Positions 1 through 12,600 of a DNA stretch of 64,000 nt are shown here, piece by piece (within the stretch, counting starts at the first letter, position 1; each line of letters opens with the position of its first letter). Position numbers and translations under genes: made by a program. Below the pieces are notes generated by a model, which was not told the origin of the DNA, ran no database searches, and worked only from the letters and a program-made list of their open reading frames with translations. Source of the DNA: Rotaria sordida (lineage: Eukaryota; Rotifera; Eurotatoria; Philodinida; Philodinidae); assembly GCA_905250125.1 (NCBI GenBank), contig CAJNOL010000060.1, forward strand, positions 186,001 to 250,000, in the 5' to 3' direction.

Positions 1-2559
1 TTTCTTTTTTTTTTTTTTTTTAATTCATTGAAAAAAGAATTTAACAAGAAGTTTTGTATTAGAATTATTAGGTAGAAAAAGCTCATTATTTGTTATCTAA
101 GAGTTGACAATTCATTTGACTATCTTGACAAGTTTTGAATCAATATTTAAATTTAATATTTTACGAAAGGTAAGTTTATTGCAAAAAAAGATAAATAAAA
201 AGAAACGAAGTTATGCTTGTGATTTAAGCATGCAAATCATTTCTTTCTTTATTAATATCAACATTAGTTATTGAGTCACAAATAAATTCATTAGAAGATG
301 ATCTCATCAATGCATTTTTTTTTTCTTAGAAATATTTATTTCGTTAAATAAATCTTTTGATAATCTACATATGATTTATAGTCATTATTTCTTAAAAGTA
401 TTCTTGTTTAACTTTGATATTAAGGTAACACATGGATTTTGATATGACCTAGGCGTAAGTCCTTAGATTTTTCTATTTAATTGTTGAGAAAAATAAATTT
501 ATATAGGATGTGTAAACAACTTAGATATAAAAAATGTGTATCAAATTAGTCTTTTGTCATATTTAAACTGTAGTAACGATATTAAGCTCATATATTTAGT
601 AGTAATCTATACGAATAACGATAATAATATGGTTGAGTATTCTTTTTTTGTTTTTCATATGTATTATGTATACTTCAGTCGTGTATGAGCTTAGTTTTAC
701 TTTTAATATTTCAAAATAACGATTTAGTGGTGACTTTTCTTTTACACTATAAATTTATAGAAAGTAGATTCTTTCTTTTTCATTGTTATGGTTGTGATGA
801 AAACAGTTTAACATTCATTAATAATCAAAGAGAAAAACTATCGGGATTAATTTTTCGAAAAATTTTGTTATTTCGATTTATTTAAACTATCGAATTGATT
901 TATTGATAGTATATAGTAAATTTTATCTGTGATAAAAGAGAAGCATAGTTCTAAAGAATTAACTATCATTCTCAGTTAATCTACCGGATTAAATGTCATT
1001 ATCACCTTCATTATCAACCATGTACCTGTCTTTCTCTCGTCTTAAAATACTTTTCTTTTGATGATAAAATATATAATGAAGCTTTTAGAAAAATATAAAT
1101 TCTAAGGAAATTCATATACAATTCTTCTAATTTTCCTGACTAATGTTATAATTTTAAAATAATGTCAAATTCAATTAATCCCGGTGTATTTTGATTAACT
1201 ATGCCAACAGGTCATGCAATCATTAATATTTATTTTTTGTTTTTCATGATTTTTGATATCGTGTTGGTAGATAGTTGTAGGTTGAGTCAACTTATTAACA
1301 CCAATTAGAGAAATTTCGTAGTTGGTTGACATAATTCTTTTTCTTACTTCATTAATAACTTTTTTTTGTCGTGACAGACCATATTTGAATAATTCAACTT
1401 TTATTTTGTCAGGTTAAAGTGCACGCAACCAAAAAACATCAAGAATTACTATTTGCATATTAAAATTTAATCGAGAAATATGACTAATAGCAATATTTTT
1501 TTAAAACATCCTGACCGATACCTATACCCTTATGCAATTAATTAATTGAATCTTAATTATGGTTAGTTAAACGTTTAATTATTAGATTGTGATCTATCAA
1601 ACGAAGAAAAAGTTATTGACAAAATGAGAAAAAAAAATTTTGTCTATGATATAGGAAAATTATTTTGTCGTTGAAATAGCACAATTAAGAACGTGTCAAT
1701 GAAATAGGATGATATCGTAGTTGTATTAACATCAATTTATTTTTGTTTCTCTCTCAAATATCTTTGTTTTTTGTTATTCTCTCGTCTATATTCATCGTGG
1801 GAATAAAATATGTTTGCATTTATTAAGTTAATTAATCATCCACCTACGATTCTTGTTTTTTCATTATTATTTTCAGATTTACAATAGAAAAAAACTCATT
1901 GTTGTTTTGTTTTTTTTGTAGGTAAAACAATCACATATGTTAAACATAAGAGGAATATTTGTATAAAACAAAAAGAATTAGTCGAAGGATAAGTATGTCA
2001 TTAAATCAATAGAGAAGATTTATTAGTCAATTGAAAGGATAAACAACGAACTTATGTTAGAATAGAAATAGTTTATACATTGATCTATTTGTTTTTTAAT
2101 TAAACTCTTTTGTTATTCCAAAGATAGAAATAAACTTTAGACTTTCTATTTTGAAACTAAGTCAATATAAATAATTAATCTGCGATGTTTTTCCTAGATA
2201 AATCTATTGACTATCGAATCTGCTGTAGTTTGTCTATCAGTAATAACATTCTTGTTTGTTTTGATAAATGTCCATTGGGTCTATATTAAAGCCTGTCTAT
2301 CATTCTCTACTAAGTTGTTTCTTCTATCGAATTCCATATTGAAATATTAGATTATATTTTTCTTCATACGTCAAAGAATATGATCTAGAAAAGAAAAAGT
2401 ACCCATGAAGTGTAATTACATCCTAAAGAAAATTTTTCCATCTATTTATTGATCTTAAGATTTGCTCTACAAATGTTTATTCATATATAATCCGAAGAAA
2501 AATTCTATAATACTTTTAGATTTTACTAACAAAAAAAAAAACAAATTTCAAGAAAAAGA
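1..2559. other. Intergenic DNA upstream of the GPCR gene
   Basis: No exon with coding-like composition was found on either strand. The stretch is very AT-rich, with several poly-T or poly-A runs, and the longest open frames are short and low-complexity. It probably holds the promoter and 5' UTR of the receptor gene that starts at 2560, but no TATA box or other element could be assigned with confidence. Confidence 0.5.
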
Positions 2560-5500
2560 ATGTTATCAAAAGATGATATAAATAAATGTCCATCTATATT
2601 TCATAATGCATTTTCAAATCCAGTTTTTATCGAAAGAGTTTTACTCATTATTTATGCAATTATTTTTCTTATTGGTCTTGTCGGAAATATCATGACAATC
2701 ATTATCATCAAATGTAATACTCATTTACGTACACCTACAAATATATATCTTCTCAATTTGGCTGTTTCTGATCTTATGATGTTAATATGTAATTTACCTT
2801 TAGAAATGATTGAAATACATTTTCGTGAATGGCCATTATCTATCATGTTTTGTACATTAAGAAATATATGTGTTGAATTTTTTACTTGTTCATCTATTTT
2901 AACAATATTAGCATTTTCATGTGAACGTTATTTTGCTATTGTTCATCCAATACATTTTCATCAATTAAATCATTTTCATCGTGCACAAAATGTCGTTATT
3001 ATTATTTGGTTTTTATCACTTATAGTTAGTATTCCAATTGGATTTTCATATGAAGTTGAAAAAAATTTAGTTGTTATATCACCATATTCAACAAGATTTA
3101 TATTAAAATCAATAAATAATACAAATTTTCAACGATTAAATGAAACAATTTTATCAATAAATGTTTATTGTAAATCATGTGTACCAAAAAAAAATTTAAT
3201 TAAATTATTATCAATTATTATGATAATAACATCAATATGTTGTTTTTATTTTCCAATGATTATTATTGGAATTATTTATATATATATTATTAAAGCATTA
3301 CATCATGTTAATAAATATGAAAAACATTCAAATCATATTGAATCAAATTTATCATCATTATCAAATTGTGATATTAAAGGAAAAAAACAAACAATTTCTA
3401 CATCCTTTTATTCAAATATAATCAATCAAGAAAAAGTCATTCAAATCAAACAAAAACATACTCATCTTGGTTCTCATTCATGGTTAAAAAGTCGTGCTCA
3501 TTATCAAGCACGAAAAGTTGTTGTTAAAACATTGGGTAAGAAATTTTTTTTTATAATTTCATAAGAGAATTAAACTTTATTGATGTGTAAGCTTAACGGA
3601 TGGCATGGATAGAGAATTTTGTACTTTCCGCTTCTACAATCTTTGCAATGTTTTTATGAGGGAACATGCCCAAGTGATCTACTCCGTTTTGATTCATTCA
3701 TATCTCATTCGATAGAGTATATTGAGATGAGAAAAATCCTAAAAAGATTTGTACCCTTGGCCTATTGGTGAAGAGTTATGATCGTTTTACTAAAATGTTT
3801 ACTGTGAGCTAGGCATTTCAGAAAAACTCAAAATGAAGGGTTTTGAGTTGAAATTTTACCTATAGAGAGATTTTAAAGTCATTAGATAGTCCTGAAAGTT
3901 TCAACGAAAACGAACATGCCTTTTTCGAGTTATTCAATTTTCAAAAAATAAACAGTTGTTTACCGGAGAGGAGAGGTCAATAATCCGATTTAGTTTGACA
4001 TTGAATATCTTCGAGAAAGACATGTTAGTTTTCGTTGAAACTTACAGGACTATCTAATGACTATAAAATCTATATATAGGTAAAATTTTCGCTTGAAACT
4101 CTTCATTTTGAATTTTTCCGAAATGCCTGGCTCACAGTGAAAATTTCAGTAAAACGACCATAACTCTTCGCCAATAGGCCGAGGAGACGAATCCTTTTAG
4201 GCTTTTTCTTATCTCAGTATATTCAATCGAATGAGGTATGAATGAATCAAAACGGAATGGATCATTTGGGAATGTTCTCTCGTTAGTGTTACCGCTAACG
4301 AAAAACAAGCTTAGAACTAAAGCCAACTGATATTTCGAAAAAGCATGTTTTTCAAAGGAAGGTTTAATTGATGAAACATTCATTCTCGTGCTGTTCGGAT
4401 CTGAAATTTAATTCTGAGAAAAAAAATGTTATGATTGTTAAGTTGAAGAGTACAAGCGATTAGTTTGTAGCTTTATCCTAAGTTTTACTTCATAGTTATT
4501 CTCGCAAATATTTCTTTTAATATATATATATATAGGTCAAAAGATGTAGAATTTTGTGAAATGCTTATCATTTCAGACAGCTTTTGTTAAAGAAGATTTG
4601 CATCATTTGTTGCACGATTGAATATGTTGATATTTTAAATTTTGCTCCAACAGAAAAATCTTATATAAAAAAAACCTGTAAAAAAATTCTCTATCCAATG
4701 ACTTTCTAAAATTGTATCTAATTACCCAATAAAACAAGAAAATGATATTGTCCCGTTTGGTCTGTGCTAGTTGGGGGGTTAAAACAACAAAAAAAATCAT
4801 CATTTTGTGACCTTTAAATCATCAAGGTCTGGTGTTATAATTATTAATTTCGAAATGTCATAATAAACAGATGTCTCTTCTGATGTAAACTTTCAATGAT
4901 TATAAAATTTATTTTGTCATTAGTAGATTGATTTTACAAGGTTGATATATATATTTCATATTGAAATAAATCTCTAGAAAAAAAAAACTTTCTGTTTTTT
5001 TTTTTTTTTTCTTTTAGTAACTGTTGTCATTGCTTTTTTTATTTGTTATGCTCCACTTTATTTACAACGTGTATTATCAGCTATAATGAGTTTAAATTCA
5101 AATTTATATTCTGATTCTTATATATTTTCAAATATAATGGCATATTTATATGTTATATCAGGTATAACATTTTATTTTGGTTCAATTATTAATCCAATAC
5201 TTTATAATGTTGTTTCAAATAAATATCGACGAGCATTTCGAGATTTATTTTGTTGTCGTTTAACATATAAAACTACAACAAATATTAAAAATCAACAAAA
5301 ATTATTTCAAACAAATCATCAACAAATACATTCATTTGTTAAAAAATTTCCATATGAACAATCAAATAATATTAATAGAAAATTATGTTTTAATCTTCAT
5401 GAAGAAAATTTTAAAAATAATAATCAAATAAGAATATTGCCTATAACTAAATGTCCAATGCAATCAGATATTCAATCAATTCGATCGAATTCATCATCAA

Positions 5501-5658
5501 TTAGTTCTTATACTAAAAGAGAACTTTATCGAGCACATTTTCTTCGTTCTAATCCATCATTACCAAAAAAAATGTCAAGTACACAATCCTGCGAAATTTC
5601 TCTTGGAGAAAAAAATTATTTGGCCAAAAACAGTCAGCTGACGCCGTTCCATAGTTGA
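2560..5658 (+). CDS. Rhodopsin-class (family A) peptide GPCR, neuromedin U/PRXamide-receptor-like
   Basis: Two exons, 2560-3535 and 5018-5658, join in phase 1 across a 1.48-kb GT-AG intron to give 538 residues. TM1 (about 26-50) carries the GN motif. TM2 (61-83) has NLAVSDL and TM3 (100-122) ends in ERY at 122-124, the family-A DRY variant. TM4 is about 142-161 and TM5 about 216-244. The intron falls at the start of TM6, which reads FFICYAP (CYxP in place of the usual CWxP). TM7 ends in NPILY, the NPxxY motif. Cys98 and a Cys at 204 or 207 could form the conserved loop disulfide. The segment from TM2 to TM4 most resembles neuromedin U, capa and pyrokinin receptors as I know them; a different peptide ligand is possible. 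The protein would sit in the plasma membrane and couple to G proteins. The third loop is long and the C-tail is Ser/Asn-rich. The family call is firm; the ligand class is inference. Confidence 0.88.
3655..4285. repeat. Long imperfect hairpin (foldback) in the GPCR intron
   Basis: The left arm (about 3655-3920) and right arm (about 4020-4285) are inverted copies with scattered mismatches. For example, TCCGTTTTGATTCATTCATA on one arm pairs with its complement on the other, and so do the segments around GTGAGC. A roughly 100-bp centre separates the arms. The short open frame on the minus strand here is only the right arm read backwards. Motifs such as gaaactttcaggactatc and a run ending in aaaacgatc recur in other hairpins of this window, so it belongs to a family. 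Confidence 0.75.
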
Positions 5659-6644
5659 TAACAAAAAACAGAACATAATCGTGCTAATGATGATTGGCGT
5701 TTGAAGTAGGCGTACTTTAGTACGACCTGAAGACTATATGTCAACAAAAAAAAAAAAAGTGGTGTATTGCAGCAACAGAGACATGCCTATTTTCTTAATC
5801 TATTTGTTGTGAGATAGATAGAATCAGTTTTATCCATTCCTATATCTTAATATTCTTTGTTACATATGGATAAATGTGATTATCACAAAAATATATATCT
5901 CTTCTGGAACTGTCGCTTGAGGAATATGTTTCAGTTATTGATGTAGAAACTCTCTGACGTAAGATATGAATAAATTGATTTTATTACATTTGATGAAATA
6001 AATCAACAATAACTGACAAATATGTGTATATATATATCATCGAAGCATTTCTATGCATATCAACAAACTAACGACAATTAATCATTTGAATTCTGACAAA
6101 AGTATAGAACAAAAAAAAAAAAAATGACGAAGTATTAATAGACGTGAAAAATACTTTAGACGATACTATATTTGTTATCAACGACCGTTGCTAGGTTTTT
6201 TTTTTCTCTCTTCATTGGTTTCCTCTTGGCACTCTTTTGTTTTCCGCACTTGGTTTTTCATCATTTCTTTCTTGTAAAATAATAACACGTCTAAAATGAG
6301 TAAAAACCGAGGGAATAAGAAAAGAACCATTATATTACTACTAGTACTCTGCATTGGACGAACGAAGAAACGAGTGCAGTCATTGGAAATGATATAATGA
6401 ATGAATATAAAATAGCTAATGTGGAGAAAAAAAGAAGAGTGTATCTACAAGAAACGAGAAAATAGATATATATATATATATATATATAATATATATAAAC
6501 GGATAAAAAAAAAAAAAAAAAAAAAAAAAACGACAACAGTATGTAGAAATATGACAAGATTCGAGTAACATGTGTGCATTTTGTTTTATGTTATGCGTTT
6601 TAGAAGAAAATTGATTCTTTTAGATTTGATGATAAAATAAAAAT
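5659..6644. other. Intergenic: GPCR 3' flank and upstream region of calcium-sensor exon 1A
   Basis: No coding exon was recognised. It contains a (TA)n run at about 6466-6497 and a 26-bp A run at 6505-6530. These precede the first exon of the calcium-sensor gene by about 120 bp and may lie in its promoter or 5' UTR. An in-frame TAA just upstream of the ATG at 6645 supports that start codon. Confidence 0.45.
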
Positions 6645-9600
6645 ATGTCTTGGTATCATTCAACATTACTTAATGCTGATCGACGACCATCTCGTATAAT
6701 TGCAAGTTGTAAACGATTTTCTCGACGTTTAAGTACGGGAATATTTCGAGCTGTTCGTCGTATTCAAGTATCTGGTAAATAAAATAAAATTTATTTTAAT
6801 CAAATTTTCTCTAAGAATAATTATTGAAATATGTTAAAAAATATTTTCTATTCTACACATCATTTATTATGTATGAATATTTCTTAGTTAATTGATTTAT
6901 AACAAGGAAAATAAAAGTATTTGATATTATTTTTTTTTTAATTTCTTTATTTATTAAAACAAAATTTTAATAAATAAAAACATGAAATATGTTCTTCTTT
7001 TTAATAAGAAACTTTATTGATTATGATAATAATTCTATGATATGAATGTGTAGTGTAAAGAATATATTAGTTTCTCAAATAATCGTTTCGATCTCAATAG
7101 GTAAATATTATTTGTTGTTAGTAGATTTATTTTTGTATTTCATATAAATTTGGGAAATAAAAAAATAATACCTGTGAGCTGAATTATTGTGTATCCTTTA
7201 AAAAAATCATTAGTAGATACGTATTAAGTATTTCTTGGCTTTTTCTTTCTTGAGGATATTGTCATTATACATAATATAATACAATTTTATTCAACATACA
7301 TATTTGTCTACAAAAATGAGATATTAATGAGATTTGTATTTTCTCTACATTTATTATAGTTTTACGAAGAGCAAGAATCTCGATTTTAGGATTTTTTTAT
7401 GAAACTATAACAAAATTCTAAAAATCTTACATCGTACAAATCTAGTCGAAATTTAATTTTATAGAAAATTTTATACTTAATTTTTTTTATAATTAACTAA
7501 TTATATTACAAAAAAAAATTAATTTTACGTCTCGACATATACTTAATCATCATCATCTTGTAAAAGAAACAGATATTCTATGTTGAATTTCGCAAGATAT
7601 TTTTTATCCAATCAAAAGAAACAATTCCTCAGGGTATTTAGATTTGATTAAATATTTTCTGCCTTTGATTCAACTAATTATCATCGTAATAGTCTCCATA
7701 TATAGCCATAAGCAGAATATTCTTGTATTTGATTCATTTCAGTTTCAAATTAGATCTATAATAGAAATCATTATTAGCTTGTAGAAAACAAAAAGAACTA
7801 TTTTGTCTTCGATAAATTTGATGTAATAAGATATATCTCATTCTTATGATAATTGACTTCTCGGAAATATTTTTTCTATACTAATAAATTAAATCTATTT
7901 TATTATAAAAACAATATATTATTAAATAATAGTTCATTTTATATGAACTTTTAGATTGAAAAAACAAATATCTTTTTTTTTTATTCAATTAAATTATATT
8001 AAATATGAAATACTCTTTGACAACTTAGTAATATTAATGCTTTTATTATGTATATCTAATTCATAGAATTTTATTCTTCTTTGTATTTATTTATTAAGTA
8101 TTTTTGTTTACAATATGTGAACAATTAAAAGAATGACTATATCTTGTTCTTTGATGAACAACATGCTTTTTCCATAAGGGAAAATTGCTACGAGTAAAAT
8201 AGTTCCTTTTACAAATGCAAAATCCATATTATCATTATGAATATTGATAGTCTATTGTATTGAAGATGATTATTCGTTCATCCGATAGATTGTATATATA
8301 AATGGTACAAGTGATTCAATCTCATAGATTTGTATCATATTGAGATTATAGTTTCATCCGATTGGAACCAGACTTTGAGGTTAGTTCTCATTTCCTGTCG
8401 TTTTTTGTCATATTCTATTTTTTGCAATTATATTTATTTGGACAATCCATATGTGTTTGCTATGCTTATGTAGGGCTACTAACAATCATAATTGAAAAGA
8501 GTATCGGGTAAAATGTCATCGGCTCATTCTCAATGCCATCTTTCGTTCTCATCTTATCGCACAATGCAGTAGTTAAAAAAAAAGCGAGAGAGAGAGAGAG
8601 AGAGAGAGAGATAAAACGAGCGGGAGAGAGAAAGAGTGATAGATAGATTGTGAATAAATGTGCATACTGAGTTAATCATAATTGTTTGGTATGTAATACC
8701 CATGGTGCTTGATAACAACGATGGGTGCTAATATAGCTGCTTTGTCACAGGGAGCAACTAGCCTTAATTTTAACAAACGTATACGACAGAGTAGAACAGG
8801 TATGTATGATACTTTTTAGAATAAGATAATTCTTTGATTTTATTTTACATAAAAAATAAAATTTTGTTTTCCAATTCAATTATACAAATATTTGATATTT
8901 ATACTAATAACAATAATAATAAAACAAATAAAATTTTATATATTATTCTAATATAATATCATATAGTTTAGAATCAAAAAAATTAATTCTGCTAATTAAT
9001 CTTACATATAAACATAGTGTGTGTGTTTTTTTTAATTTGATTAGGTTCTTGTCTGTTAAAGTGACAAACATCTACTTAATTCTATCGATTGACATTGACA
9101 AATATTATATTTGAGATATTTGATTAAGAACTGATATATGAATACAATGATGAGTTAGAAGGATCTACATTCAGTCACGATTGTGACACTTCCTTCCCCC
9201 AGAATAGAAGCCCATGGGGGGTGCCTTTGTTCCCCAAGCTATAAGTTTGTAACAAAGCTTGTGTTGAGACCCATTTTATCGTTAATTAATAGAAAACTAC
9301 ATATTCGTTCACTTTTCATTGACTTGTCTTCATTTTATACAAAGTGAACTTCTATTTTCTCCGAAAAACTCTAACCTGTGGAATGAACTTCTCTTCTGGA
9401 GGGGTTAAGTAAAATATTAAGTATTCCTGTTAAAATTTTTATTAAAAAGTTAGAAAATGAAAATTTAATTTCGATAATTTATTGAACAATCGATCTTCTT
9501 TAAAATAGTTTATAATAATTAAGAAAATATTTCTCCTTGAACAAAAAAAATATCATACTTCCGTAATAACTAACATTGATTACGATGAATGTTTCATATT

Positions 9601-12600
9601 CTTTACAATTAAGAAGTATTTTCTGTATTGTCATACATTATTTTAAAGAAAATTAACCTTTTGAGTACCGGATTATTTTTATATAATAAAAATTTTTATA
9701 ATTTCAAACTAATGTTTATTTCGCAAAAAGTATCACAAAGTACATGAATTAAAATGCTTGTAGAGTGTGATAATCGTTAAAACAATCCATAAGACACAAT
9801 CCTACATCACATTCAATGCATTCCTACGAAGTATCTCTTCTTGATCTGGCTCTTCTCACAATATTGGCACAAACGTAACATATTCTTCTTGGATTTAGTT
9901 GAGTCTCTGTTGATTCAATGCGCGAAGGAAAATGTTATCAATTGATCAGAACCTTTACTATAGATAACACTCTTGAATGACTGTGTTAATATCAAAAAAA
10001 TCCTGTTGATAACGATTATTCTTTCTTGGGAAATATTGTCCAATGATTTATGTTCTAATTCATTGAATCACATAATGGTCGATAGAAATATTAGGAAACA
10101 ACCAATATTCATCACTAGGTACAGATAGTCTTAATCGTACAAATATCTTAAACGCAAATATTCATGTAATTCATATCATAAAATAATCAAACGATCATGT
10201 TTTCTAAAATTATTCAGACCCTAAACTATCAAGACGCGAATTCACGTTGTCGGTACTCAAAGGGTTAATTTTCTATTTCTAACTATATTTTAAAATAAAA
10301 ATTCTTGTTCGTAAACGAAATATTTTACTAATCATGATTAAGTGCAAATTTCGAATTCGTTTTGGTTTTTTTTTTGTTAAATTTAGAAGCTCGTTTGGAT
10401 GCTATTCTTGCAAAAAATGTTCCACATCCACGTTCATTAGATGAAATTATGAAATGTACACGTTTTTCAAAATCGGAAATTCGTCTTTTATATCGAAGTT
10501 TTAAAGAAGTATAAATCGATTTATTTTTGTTCGAATTTTATATTGTTATGATTGTTCATTTTTTTTTTCTTTGTTGTTTTGAAAAAAGGAATGTCCAGGT
10601 GGAAATGTCAGTGAAGAACGATTACGTGAAATTTATTTACAATTTTTTCCTCAAGGAAGTAAGAAAGAACAAAATTAAATATTATATTTATTTTATGTTT
10701 TTATATTTAAATCATTAGATCCTATTAAATATTCACATTTTCTCTTTACAATTATGGATCGAAATCATAAAGGAACATTTACGTTTGATGTAAATCTACT
10801 TTTTGTTTTTTTTTTTTTTTGGTTATTTATTTATCTTAATTAAATAATATTTAATTTTTTTTTGTTTTAGGATTATATTATAACATTATCTGTTCTATGT
10901 CGTGGAACAATCGATGAAAAATTACGATGGATATTTCGTTTATATGATATTAATGGTGAAGGACAATTAACACGAGAAGTATTCTTTTTGTTTTTTTTTT
11001 GTTAAAGAATTTCGAATGAATATTATTATATTTATTCTTTTTTTGTTAGAATATTACTGAAATTATTAGTTCATTTTATGATCTTCTTGGTTCAGCAGTT
11101 TATCCTCGTGTTGATGAACATGAAATTCATGAACATGTTAATGAAATATTTGAAGTATGTATTAATAATTAAATTTCGATTTAAAATATTCAACATGAAA
11201 AAAATTTTTTTTTTGTTCTGTTAATCTTTACAAAGATTTTCTATGAATGATATGTTAATAGAAGATTGAATTTTGTATTATATTAATTTCTTTCTCTTTA
11301 TTTGTTTTTCTTTTATAGCGTATTGATCCGATGCAAACTGAACAAATAACATTAGAAGATTTTATTGATTATTGTAAACGGGTTAGTTTAATGAAATATA
11401 AATAGAATTGATTAATTTGTTAGAATATCTTTTTTATTCGATTGTATATCAATCATATTAATTTATCTTTAATAATAATAATTTGTTTTTATTTAAGTTT
11501 TATAAAGAATTTATAAGATCTTTCTTAAATCTATTCAATGAAAATTTATTATTCTTATGTATCATTTCTTTATCATGACTAATCTAATTTTGATATGTAT
11601 AAAAGATAAGCCTTTAATTTAATTTAGAATTAATATTAAAATTCAAGAGAAAGAAATATTTAAAAAAATGATATGTATAGATACTATTGAAAACTCAAAA
11701 TTTTTCGTCCGTTGTACAGGATGATCCAAAAGTCACTTTACCAAGAAACAATTGAGTATCTCTGTTACAACTCCAAACAAACGAACTGATTCTTTTACTA
11801 ATAATAAAGACAAGACTAGAGAGAATCTTTTCCTAAGCATGACTATTAGCTTCAACAAAAAAAAAAAAAAATTTACTTTTTCATAGTTAAGAAAAAAAAC
11901 CAATGTACGATGAAGAAGAGTCGGTTTATCAAGATAACATGTAAAAATAATCAAATGAACTTATGACTGTCATACTTCGTTCATTTCACATATCTTTTCT
12001 CATATTATTTTTTTTCCTTTCACTCTACCATAGTCTAAATTGATAGTTTGCATCAAAGAAATCTTTTTTTACATCGTATACTGTAGGCTTATTCATCTAT
12101 CATCTCAGTCTACATTTATTTTGTGCTTTTTATCGATCAGACTTTCTTCTCGTTCGTTCTTCTTTTTCTATCTTATCTCTGCATTTGCAAATACATGAGC
12201 TCCCTCAAATAGAATTACACACTGGAAAACATGATAGAAAATAAAGAACGAGATTTGGCAAGAAAATACAAAACAAATGTAGACTGAGATGATCGATAAA
12301 TATAATTAAAAGTATATGAGGAAAAAAGATTTTCTATGATATGAACTATCAATTTGAACTGTGGTAGAACGAAAGGAAAAAAATAATATAAGAAAAGATA
12401 TGTGAAATGAACGATGTATGACAGTCATAAGTTCATTTGATTATTTTTACATGTTATCTTGATAAACCGACTCTTCTACATCGTACATTGTTTTTTCCTA
12501 TCTGTGAAAACGTAAAAGTTTTTTATTGAAGCCAATAGTGATACTTAGAAAAGACCTTATCTGTATTATTGATAAAAAAAAAACATCAGTCCATTGGCTT

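Noticed and set aside
4132-4383. 83-codon minus-strand frame in the GPCR intron
   Set aside because: It is the right arm of a foldback read backwards; the left arm is not open in the matching frame.
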